From contig DOMU01000233.1 in the NCBI GenBank assembly GCA_003509305.1, positions 364-9,318 of the forward strand: DNA of 8,955 bases. The letters run 5' to 3'. The DNA comes from Desulfobulbaceae bacterium (GTDB lineage Bacteria; Desulfobacterota; Desulfobulbia; Desulfobulbales; Desulfocapsaceae). Both the position numbers and the translations under genes were made by a program. The notes below the pieces were generated by a model, which was given only the letters and a program-made list of their open reading frames with translations, did not search any database and was not told where the DNA came from. Positions 1-7,042 of this stretch are shown in pieces. Positions within the stretch are counted from its first letter, which is position 1, and every line of letters begins with the position of its first letter.

Positions 1-481
1 GTGTTTTGAGCTTTTCGGGCAATTTGTTTTCGAAGTGCGCTTTTTTGAGTTGTTCTATTAGCTGATGGCAGTTGATGTAGTAGGTTGATTGCCGATGCTC
101 TGCTGCAATCATGCCCAAAGATGTAGCAAGATGTGTCTTTCCCACACCTGGAGGCCCCAAAAACACCACGTTTTCCGCCGTTTCTAAAAAACGCATGGTG
201 GCAAGCTCGTCGATTTGGCGCTTATCAATTGAAGGCTGGAATGTAAAATCGAACTGCTCTAAGGACTTTTTGATGGGAAATCCGCTCATTTGCACTGCAC
301 GGTTATAGGCTCTTTTACGTTTGTCTTTAGCTTCTTCTAGTAAAATGTGATCCAATACTTCTACGATGTTTAGCTTGTCTTTTACGGCACCTTCCAGGTA
401 GTTATCAAGTATCTCCAGCGTGTTGTTCATCTTGAGTGCACCAAGATTTTCCCGTATGCGCTCCATCACCATCCCAGACAT
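1..481 (-). CDS. istB: IS21 helper ATPase IstB, N-terminal 160 residues (truncated by window edge)
   Basis: IstB is the AAA+ ATPase that binds target DNA and hands it to the IstA transposase. The visible part has the usual N-terminal helical region (MNNTLEILDNYLEG near residues 18-31, then LLEEAKDKRKRAYNRAV) and a clear Walker A motif, GPPGVGKTH, near residue 112. The IstB-typical stretch YYINCHQLIEQLKKA follows. The frame is open to the left edge, so roughly the last 90-100 residues are missing. The ATG lies two bases after the istA stop, and the purine-rich end of istA (GAGGTGG) can serve as its ribosome site, so the two are probably translationally coupled. ATG codons at residues 4 and 6 are possible alternative starts. 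Nothing visible is damaged. Confidence 0.92.
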   Translation of the reverse strand, partial: MSGMVMERIRENLGALKMNNTLEILDNYLEGAVKDKLNIVEVLDHILLEEAKDKRKRAYNRAVQMSGFPIKKSLEQFDFTFQPSIDKRQIDELATMRFLETAENVVFLGPPGVGKTHLATSLGMIAAEHRQSTYYINCHQLIEQLKKAHFENKLPEKLKT

Positions 482-483
482 CC

Positions 484-1701
484 CTACACCACCTCATCAT
501 ATGTCGAAAGATCATGCGCTCTTATAGGTAGATCGATGACCTTATCAGTACAAAGTAATGGATTGTCGTAGCCTTTTTCTTGCCTGACGGTTAAAGCGCG
601 GTAGTGGTGCTTATTGGCACATATCGCACCTTTACGCTCGGAGATACGATGTATAGCTATCTGGTCACCTTCGAAGTAACAAGCAAGCATGTTATCCATC
701 GACACCACAACCACATCGCGTCCAACATAGCCAGCTGGCACCGAGTATTGGCTGCCTCCGTAAGATATCAAGCAGTCCTTAGCGACCTTACGCACATTCA
801 TGCGATCACAAAGGTAACGGCGAGTGGTCAAATTGAGATTTTCCCTTTGCAGTCGCTCACGCGGCACTTCACGGGTGGTTGCGTGGACTTTGGAGTTTAC
901 CTTATCACACCACGCATGGGCCTTTAGGTTCAAATCAGGCAAAGACGTGTATCGTATGCCGCACATGAAGTTATCACGCACGAACTCTACAGTGCGCTCC
1001 ACCTTACCTTTCGTCTGTCCACGGTAAGGACGACAAAGTATGGGTTTGAAACCGTAAAACCCCGCAAAATCGGCAAACTGACTGTTTAGCGTGGAGTCCG
1101 CCTGGCGAAGCAGACGCTTTATAACCACCTGCTTCATGTTGTCGTATAAAATCTCATCGGTGTAGCCGCCAAGGTAGTCAAAAGCGTTTTGATGACAGCG
1201 TATCAGCGTGGTGGTACTCATATCAGTGACGAACTCGATATAGCGCATCCTGGAGTATCCAAGTATCATCAAAAAGCAATAAAGCTTGCGCTGCCGGCCT
1301 TCGTGTGAAACCCGGTAGTTTTCAAAAAACGCCCAGTCCACCTGAGACTGCAATCCGGGCATCGTCTCAAATCGTATCGTAGCTTTTTCTTGAAGCTCTG
1401 ATTTGCACATGGAAACATAGCGCTTGACAACGTTGTAGCTGCCTTTAAAACCACATTCGGTCACTTTCTCGTAGATGCGTACAGCAGAGTACGGTGCTTC
1501 TTCAAGCCATATGTCTATCTGTTGTTTGTACGGATCAAGAATGGAGCCTTTAGCCTCTTTTGCTGTGTATTTTGGCAAGGTGGCACTTTGCGCATATCGT
1601 TTTGCCGTACGTGGGTCGATATTGTATTTGCGAGCAATATCTACATAACTCATGCCCTTTTTGTAATCACTGCGGATGTCCATCCAGTGTTCTCCTATCA
1701 A
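484..1701 (-). CDS. istA: IS21-family transposase IstA (DDE superfamily)
   Basis: This is the transposase that cuts and joins IS21 ends. At 405 residues it is slightly short of or within the usual family range. An N-terminal helix-turn-helix is visible at about residues 17-38 (MSYVDIARKYNIDPRTAKRY). The RNase-H-like catalytic core follows, with candidate acidic residues D122 (QVDW), D187 (LYDNMK) and E235 (GKVERTVEF), the last two 48 apart. A basic C-terminal region follows, with the IS21-style PREVPRERL-type linker seen here as REVPRERL. I chose the TTG start because AGGAG lies seven bases upstream and the resulting N-terminus (MIGEHWMDIR) resembles other IstA proteins. An ATG six codons later has its own AGGAG eight bases upstream. 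A possible weak promoter is TTGACC (1746-1751) with AATGAT 19 bases on. The gene looks intact. Confidence 0.93.
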   Translation of the reverse strand: MIGEHWMDIRSDYKKGMSYVDIARKYNIDPRTAKRYAQSATLPKYTAKEAKGSILDPYKQQIDIWLEEAPYSAVRIYEKVTECGFKGSYNVVKRYVSMCKSELQEKATIRFETMPGLQSQVDWAFFENYRVSHEGRQRKLYCFLMILGYSRMRYIEFVTDMSTTTLIRCHQNAFDYLGGYTDEILYDNMKQVVIKRLLRQADSTLNSQFADFAGFYGFKPILCRPYRGQTKGKVERTVEFVRDNFMCGIRYTSLPDLNLKAHAWCDKVNSKVHATTREVPRERLQRENLNLTTRRYLCDRMNVRKVAKDCLISYGGSQYSVPAGYVGRDVVVVSMDNMLACYFEGDQIAIHRISERKGAICANKHHYRALTVRQEKGYDNPLLCTDKVIDLPIRAHDLSTYDEVV

Positions 1702-1766
1702 GGTCTATCTCCTAACGCCGATCATTGGTCGTCAGGAAGTCTAATGGTCAACATCCCTATTGGTTC

Positions 1767-1814
1767 ACTAACCTACATTTTCTGAAGGCCACTTTCATAC
1801 ATTTTTACATGGCC
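1767..1814 (-). repeat. Two adjacent 24-bp terminal repeats of the IS21 element
   Basis: Read inward on the minus strand, 1814-1791 and 1790-1767 both start GGCC, share the core AAAATGTA at the same offset, and end AGT. They match at about 17 of 24 positions by hand alignment. Equal length and head-to-tail adjacency fit the multiple terminal repeats that IS21 transposases bind. No convincing third copy is seen further inward. Confidence 0.6.
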
Positions 1815-1821
1815 GTTGACA

Positions 1822-2023
1822 TCAAAACAGCGAGCAGGAAAAGACCGAACTCGTGGAGCAGTACGCCACCATACAGGGATGGGCATGAAGAAGGTGTAGC
1901 TGTGACATGGAGGTAAAGAAGATGATTCTGTCCCAGATTTTCAGTAAGGTACTGATAAGGCGTGACTACGAGATAGAGATAGATCTGACCTTGGATTACC
2001 ATCAACTCGGCATTGAGGTTTAA
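1822..2023 (+). pseudogene. Remnant: C-terminal end of a probable large serine recombinase, truncated by the IS
   Basis: One plus-strand frame from 1823 reads QNSEQEKTELVEQYATIQGW, then meets a TGA at 1886-1888. It stays in the same frame through MEVKKMILSQIFSKV and LIRRDYEIEIDLTL to a TAA. A charged coiled stretch followed by a KKMILSQIFxKV helix and an RDYEIEI strand resembles the extreme C-termini of large serine recombinases of integrative elements; this comes from memory of the family and was not searched. No catalytic domain is present, because everything upstream is replaced by the IS. The piece after the stop (ATG at 1907, 38 codons) has no evident ribosome site, so it is probably not a gene of its own. 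It ends 15 bases before the tRNA-side hairpin. It could also be a random open stretch, but conserved-looking sequence on both sides of one stop in a single frame argues for a decayed gene. Confidence 0.5.
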
Positions 2024-2037
2024 GGTCCAAAAGCAAC

Positions 2038-2063
2038 AAAACCGCTGGTAAACCAGCGGTTTT
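2038..2063. terminator. Rho-independent terminator hairpin, probably for tRNA-Ala
   Basis: A perfect 11-bp inverted repeat (AAAACCGCTGG / CCAGCGGTTTT) encloses a 4-base loop. It starts 11 bases past the tRNA 3' end. On the minus strand the stem ends in TTTT, followed by GTTGCTTTT, a fair U-rich tail. On the plus strand the stem also ends in TTTT, so it may also stop transcripts from the recombinase remnant. Confidence 0.8.
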
Positions 2064-2074
2064 GGATTAGGTTT

Positions 2075-2150
2075 TGGTGGAGCTAAGGGGGATCGAACCC
2101 CTGACCTCTTGACTGCCAGTCAAGCGCTCTCCCAGCTGAGCTATAGCCCC
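2075..2150 (-). tRNA. tRNA-Ala (anticodon GGC), CCA encoded
   Basis: The 76-base minus-strand sequence folds as a full cloverleaf. The acceptor is GGGGCTA with TAGCTCC, the D arm GCTCAGCTGGGAGAGC, the anticodon stem CTTGA/TCAAG with loop CTGGCAG, and the T arm GGGGTTCGATCCCC. The discriminator is A, followed by an encoded CCA. The anticodon is GGC, which reads the alanine codons GCC and GCU. The acceptor contains the G3-U70 wobble pair, the classic alanine identity element, which confirms the type. It has its own promoter upstream and a hairpin terminator downstream, so it is a single-gene unit. Its 3' end faces the recombinase remnant and IS, the usual side for element integration. Confidence 0.97.
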
Positions 2151-2166
2151 TTATTGGCGTTGCAGC

Positions 2167-2202
2167 GACGGGCAAAATACTTGCTTGTGATGGGCTTGTC
2201 AA
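2167..2202 (-). promoter_or_regulatory. Promoter of tRNA-Ala(GGC)
   Basis: On the minus strand, TTGACA (2202-2197) is followed after exactly 17 bases by TATTTT (2179-2174), a strong sigma-70-type promoter. The next bases, GCCCGTC, form the GC-rich discriminator typical of stringently controlled stable-RNA promoters. An A-run (GGAAAAAAAG) further upstream could act as an UP element. Transcription would start near 2167, giving a leader of about 17 bases before the mature tRNA. Confidence 0.8.
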
Positions 2203-2268
2203 CTTCGTTTCCGATAATGGCAAACTTTTTTTCCGTTGGTTTTACGGCATTTCGTGACGAGTATGGCC

Positions 2269-2297
2269 TTGCACCGAGGCCACTGGTCTGGTATTTT
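2269..2297 (+). promoter_or_regulatory. Candidate promoter for the mre operon
   Basis: TTGCAC (2269-2274) and TATTTT (2292-2297) are spaced by 17 bases, and a TG one base before the -10 makes it an extended -10 element. The -35 is poor, sharing essentially only TTG with consensus. If used, transcription starts near 2304 and leaves a leader of about 130 bases before mreB. No better pair was found in the gap between the tRNA promoter and mreB. The leader has no recognisable riboswitch and is pyrimidine-rich. Confidence 0.32.
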
Positions 2298-2422
2298 CGA
2301 TTCGACTTTTGGCATGGCGGGGAAAAGTGAACAAATTGCCTTTTTTATTTTCCGTTATTCTCCAGCCCGCCGCGTAGCCTTTGCGTCGATTTCTCCACCT
2401 TTGTCTGTTCGTTCTCCCGTGA

Positions 2423-3475
<1,053 letters not shown>

Positions 3476-3541
3476 GGCCGGGATGTTGATTTTTCGGCTT
3501 GGCCGGTTCGCCTGATATAGCGTTCCCGATCCGGATATGTC

Positions 3542-4498
3542 GTGAATAAAACCAAAAAAAAGATCGAATCGAGGAAGGGGCATTCCTCTCTTGCCTTTTT
3601 GCGTGCTCCGGCGATTACGGTCATTTGCCTCTTGTTCTTCGTCTTTTTGTTTTGGCTGCTTTTAAGCGAACGCTTTAGCGTGCTGCATCAGTTGACTCTG
3701 GAGGCAATTGGTCCTGTGCAGTTGTTCGCCACCCGTATCGGTGATGGCATGGGGCAAGTGACCGATTCGTTTCGTGGAACAGCTTCAATACGCCAGGAAA
3801 GGGATCTCTACATGCGCCGCAACACCGAATTGTTGCAGCAGTTGAGCGAGTTCCGCGAAGCCTACAGCACCTACCGCTATTTACAGGATCAGTTGCGCTT
3901 CAGAGAACAAGAAAAATTTCCGGTCATTTCCGCGCGGGTCATCGGTGGTGATTCTTCGTTCTTCACTATTGTCCTCGACCGCGGCAAACGTGATGACGTG
4001 CTGGAGGGGATGGTGGTCTTGACTCCGGATGGCGTTGTCGGGCAGGTGGTGCATGTTTCAGAAAACTACTGCAAAGTACTCCTGGCCGATGCCCCATCCT
4101 CAGCTATCGATGCCGTGGTGCAGAAAAGCCGTGTGCGCGGCATTCTGAAAGGGACAGGAGAGAAAGGCAGTGGCTATCTTCTTGAATATGTGCTGAAAAA
4201 CGTCGATGTGGAAGTCGGTGATATGATCGTCACCGCCGGTATTGGCGGCGTTTATTCGTCGGGTATCGCGCTCGGTAAAGTGTCGCGTGTCGATAAGCAA
4301 CAGTCGGGGATGTTTCTCAAAATTGAGGTGCAGCCAACGGTCGATTTTCAGCGCTTGGAGTATGTCCTGATTGATCCCACTGACCGCCGGAAGGCGATGG
4401 AAGACCTTGGCGTGGAGAGCGGCCCTGCCAGTTTCGAAACGATGATGAAGGCAAGGGAAGAGGCGGCGCGGCGGTCCAGCGCCAATCAAGGACGTTAG
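3542..4498 (+). CDS. mreC: Rod shape-determining protein MreC
   Basis: MreC is a single-pass inner-membrane protein whose periplasmic part binds and activates PBP2-RodA and links them to MreB. The 318 residues show a basic cytoplasmic N-terminus (1-23), one membrane helix (about 24-42) and a coiled coil (about 83-122, rich in R, E, Q and L). The paired beta domain follows (about 128-280, with VLDRGKRDDVLEGMVVLTPDGV early in it, shown here in parts: VLDRGKRDDV, GMVVLTPDGVVGQV). The tail is charged. GTG is the only usable start, since the frame is closed by a TAG at 3518-3520 and has no other start codon between. Its ribosome site is weak (GGA at 3533-3535). It follows mreB by 66 bases and is followed by mreD after 9. 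A run of eight A lies in codons 4-7. Confidence 0.95.
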   Translation: MNKTKKKIESRKGHSSLAFLRAPAITVICLLFFVFLFWLLLSERFSVLHQLTLEAIGPVQLFATRIGDGMGQVTDSFRGTASIRQERDLYMRRNTELLQQLSEFREAYSTYRYLQDQLRFREQEKFPVISARVIGGDSSFFTIVLDRGKRDDVLEGMVVLTPDGVVGQVVHVSENYCKVLLADAPSSAIDAVVQKSRVRGILKGTGEKGSGYLLEYVLKNVDVEVGDMIVTAGIGGVYSSGIALGKVSRVDKQQSGMFLKIEVQPTVDFQRLEYVLIDPTDRRKAMEDLGVESGPASFETMMKAREEAARRSSANQGR

Positions 4499-4507
4499 GT
4501 ATTTGCC

Positions 4508-5050
4508 ATGCCTGCCATGTCTTTTCTCGTTTTTTTTCTTGTCGCAGTTGTTCTCGTCGTCATTCAGACCACTTTTTTTCATGCTTTGCCTCTTGCCTGG
4601 GGCAGGCCTGACCTGGTGTTCGTCCTGGTGGTCTTTGCCGCCTACCGTTTCTCCTGGCTCTCTGGCTTACTCTTGGTCTTCTGTGCCGCCTGGATGCTTG
4701 AAGTAACGGCCAGCCTGTGGCTCGGCATTTATGCCATTCAGTGTTTGGCGGTCTTCGTTTTTCTCAAAACCATCACCCACAATATTCCAATTAAAGAGTC
4801 CATTTACCAGATACCTTTGGGCATTCTGGCCTTCGTGCTATCGCGGCTGTTTTCCTTTTTCGTCGCGTTCGTGATCGGTCAGGGAACTGACGATTGGAGC
4901 GGGTGGCCTCTCTTACGCGATACGCTGTGGTTCGCGGTAATGTCCTGGGGGCTGTTCATGGTCTTCGACGCTTTGCTGTCATCAATGGAGCGATTTTCCT
5001 GGCATGGGCATCCGGTAACAAAAAACTTCAACGGGCGGAGAAGTCCGTGA
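4508..5050 (+). CDS. mreD: Rod shape-determining protein MreD
   Basis: MreD is a small polytopic inner-membrane protein of the elongasome, acting with MreC. Its sequence is poorly conserved, so the call rests on position, length (180 residues) and topology. About six hydrophobic segments are visible, near residues 4-23, 33-46, 50-66, 71-88, 100-124 and 137-158, with a short polar C-terminus. The ATG has AGGT seven bases upstream, overlapping the mreC stop codon, which suggests coupled translation. A second ATG three codons on is a less well-placed alternative. The stop overlaps the GTG start of the next gene in GTGA. The acidic DP or D residues in the second helix region (GRPDLVFVLVVF) fit the family. 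Confidence 0.9.
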   Translation: MPAMSFLVFFLVAVVLVVIQTTFFHALPLAWGRPDLVFVLVVFAAYRFSWLSGLLLVFCAAWMLEVTASLWLGIYAIQCLAVFVFLKTITHNIPIKESIYQIPLGILAFVLSRLFSFFVAFVIGQGTDDWSGWPLLRDTLWFAVMSWGLFMVFDALLSSMERFSWHGHPVTKNFNGRRSP

Positions 5051-7023
5051 TAAAAAAGAAATCCGGGATAAAAAAGAATTCCGGGATAAAGCCGCTGTTC
5101 CCGGAACTCACCGAAATTATTGAACGCGATGAGGAAACGGTTGACCGGCTGCGGCGGCGCACCCTGAAATTCGGTCTGGGCATCATCTTTTTTTTCGCCC
5201 TGATTATCTACCGTTTGTACAATCTGCAAATCGAGCAGGGGCGAAAATTCGCCCAGAAAGCCTTCTCCAACCGTATCCGCTTGCAGAAACTGGCGGCGCC
5301 GCGAGGCCGGATTCTCGACCGCAACGGAAAGGAAATTGTCACCAACCGCCCGTCGTTCAACGTCGTACTCATGCGCGAGGATGCCATCGACCCGGAAACC
5401 CTGGTGAAAAATCTGGCCCCGGTGCTGCATGAGGAAGTTTCAGCGATCTGGGACAGATTCCGTGAGGCCGCCAACACGCCGCAGCATATGCCGGTGGTGC
5501 TGAAAAAGGATATTGACTGGCAAACGCTCGCCTACATCGAAAGTCACAAAAACACCGATTTCCCCGGTATTGAAATTCAGGTGCAACCGGTACGGGTCTA
5601 TGCTTACGGCAATCTGATGTCGCATTTAATTGGGTATCTCGGCATTATTAACAAAAATGAACTGGAGCAATTGCCGGCAAATGAGCGCCGTTTCGCCAGC
5701 GGTGATCTGGTTGGGAAAAGAGGGCTGGAGAAGCTGCGTGAGAACGACCTGCATGGTAAAAAAGGCGAAGTGCAGACCGTGGTTGATTCCCACGGTTTCG
5801 TGCAGGAACGCGACAAAAAGGAAGAACCCTTCCCCGGTAAAGATATCTATCTGACGCTTGACGTGCCGATGCAGCGCATGGTCGAGGATATGATGGCCAG
5901 GGACGATTTGGCCGGATCGGCGGTGGCTATGGAGGTCAACACCGGACGGCTCATCGTGTCGGCATCGGCGCCGGAGTTGCCGCTCGACCAGTTCACCGGA
6001 GGTATCTCCAAAGTCAACTGGCAGGCTTTGCAGGACAATCCCCGCCATCCGCAGATGAATAAGGTGGTGCAGGGAGTTTATCCACCAGGTTCCACCTATA
6101 AGATGATCACGGCCCTGGCGGGCCTGGCTTCAGGCGTCATCACTAAAGACACGACGGTTTCTTGTCCCGGCTATTATAAATTCGGCAACCGCACCTACCG
6201 CTGCTGGAAACACAGCGGTCACGGCACCGTTGACCTGCGGCGGGCGGTGGCCGAATCCTGTGATACTTATTTCTATCTGGTCGGCCAGAAGGTTGGGGTT
6301 GATCGTCTGGCCGAGTTCGCCCACAAAATGGGTCTGGGCGCGCTGAGCGGCATCGAGATGGAAAATGAAAAAACCGGCACCATTCCGAGCAAGGCGTGGA
6401 AGCTGCAGACAAAAAAAGAGAAATGGCACGACGGCGAGACTCTGTCGGTAGCGATTGGTCAGGGATTCAACACGGTGACACCGTTGCAGATATGCCTGAT
6501 GACCGCGACACTGGCAACGAATGGTGTCCGCATGAAACCGATGATCATTGATAAAATCGTCGATATCCATTCTGGTCGGGTACAAAATTTTCCACCGGAA
6601 GTGGTTGAGAGAATTCCTCTGAACAGCGATTATATGGAAATCATCCGTCAGGGCATGATGGATGTCGTGCAAGGGCCGCGGGGCACGGCCCGCAAGGTGG
6701 CGATCAAAGGTTTGAATATCGCCGGTAAAACCGGTACCGCCCAAGTGGCCAGCCTGAACCGGATCAAAGGTCTCAGGGAGGAAGATATCCCCTACAAGTA
6801 CCGCGATCACGCCTGGTTTACTTGCTACGCTCCGGCGGAAAAGCCGGAAATTGCGGTTACGGTCATGATTGAGCACGGTCTGCATGGCGGTTCCGCCGCT
6901 GGCCCCATTGCCAGGGCAATTCTGCAGGCATACTTCAAAGACCGGCTACCGCCGGAAGAAGGCAGAATATTGGAAACTGCCGCCATGCCTTCCGAATTGG
7001 AAGCAGCAGAACAACAACTCTGA
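5047..7023 (+). CDS. mrdA: Penicillin-binding protein 2 (elongasome transpeptidase)
   Basis: This class B PBP crosslinks the glycan strands made by RodA during cell elongation and is the target of mecillinam-type beta-lactams in enterics. With the GTG start there are 658 residues, typical for PBP2. It has one membrane helix (about 41-58), then the pedestal/dimerisation domain opening with PRGRILDRNG (85-94), then the transpeptidase domain. The three penicilloyl-serine motifs are complete: STYK with catalytic S349 and K352, SCD at 404-406, and KTG at 561-563. The frame is open back to 4894, but GTG at 5047 is preferred. GGAG lies six bases upstream, the start overlaps the mreD stop by four bases, and upstream residues duplicate mreD coding DNA in another frame. 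The first codons lie in an 18-bp tandem duplication (IKKKSG, IKKNSG). Confidence 0.96.
   Translation: MIKKKSGIKKNSGIKPLFPELTEIIERDEETVDRLRRRTLKFGLGIIFFFALIIYRLYNLQIEQGRKFAQKAFSNRIRLQKLAAPRGRILDRNGKEIVTNRPSFNVVLMREDAIDPETLVKNLAPVLHEEVSAIWDRFREAANTPQHMPVVLKKDIDWQTLAYIESHKNTDFPGIEIQVQPVRVYAYGNLMSHLIGYLGIINKNELEQLPANERRFASGDLVGKRGLEKLRENDLHGKKGEVQTVVDSHGFVQERDKKEEPFPGKDIYLTLDVPMQRMVEDMMARDDLAGSAVAMEVNTGRLIVSASAPELPLDQFTGGISKVNWQALQDNPRHPQMNKVVQGVYPPGSTYKMITALAGLASGVITKDTTVSCPGYYKFGNRTYRCWKHSGHGTVDLRRAVAESCDTYFYLVGQKVGVDRLAEFAHKMGLGALSGIEMENEKTGTIPSKAWKLQTKKEKWHDGETLSVAIGQGFNTVTPLQICLMTATLATNGVRMKPMIIDKIVDIHSGRVQNFPPEVVERIPLNSDYMEIIRQGMMDVVQGPRGTARKVAIKGLNIAGKTGTAQVASLNRIKGLREEDIPYKYRDHAWFTCYAPAEKPEIAVTVMIEHGLHGGSAAGPIARAILQAYFKDRLPPEEGRILETAAMPSELEAAEQQL
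5049..5090 (+). repeat. 18-bp tandem duplication at the start of mrdA
   Basis: Units 5049-5066 and 5067-5084 are identical except for one A/T difference (GATAAAAAAGAAWTCCGG), and a third partial copy, GATAAA, follows at 5085-5090. In the PBP2 frame the units encode IKKKSG and IKKNSG, then IKPLFP begins. The unit is a multiple of three, so copy number can change without breaking the frame. Confidence 0.95.
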
Positions 7024-7042
7024 AGCGATTCGGGATTCGACT

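Larger units (their letters stand above)
1..1821 (-). mobile_element. IS21-family insertion sequence, istA-side part (other end outside window)
   Basis: The order istA then istB on one strand, a DDE transposase followed by an AAA+ helper ATPase, defines the IS21 family. The outer end upstream of istA is placed at 1821: the minus strand reads TGTCAACGGCC inward from there, and IS21 elements usually begin TG and end CA. A tip three bases further out (TGATGTCAAC, 1824) cannot be excluded. About 120 bp of non-coding DNA lies between the tip and istA and holds two adjacent 24-bp repeats, as expected for the multiple transposase-binding repeats of this family. The opposite end and any target-site duplication lie outside the window. 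Lower G/C than the downstream genes suggests acquisition. Confidence 0.82.

Noticed and set aside
2196..2218. Plus-strand TTGTCA and GATAAT near the tRNA promoter
   Set aside because: Each box is good, but the spacer is only 11 bases, too short for a sigma-70 promoter.
3476..3541. Possible hairpin AGGCCG/CGGCTT in the mreB-mreC gap
   Set aside because: The stem is six pairs including a wobble with a loop of about 14 bases and no T-run. It is neither a convincing terminator nor a known RNA element.
4894..5046. 51-codon upstream extension of the mrdA reading frame
   Set aside because: It lies entirely within mreD in another frame, has no family-like sequence, and the GTG at 5047 has a good ribosome site and gives a normal PBP2 length.
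6869..7042. 58-codon upstream extension of the rodA reading frame
   Set aside because: It overlaps the conserved end of mrdA, and the RodA N-terminus fits the ATG at 7043.
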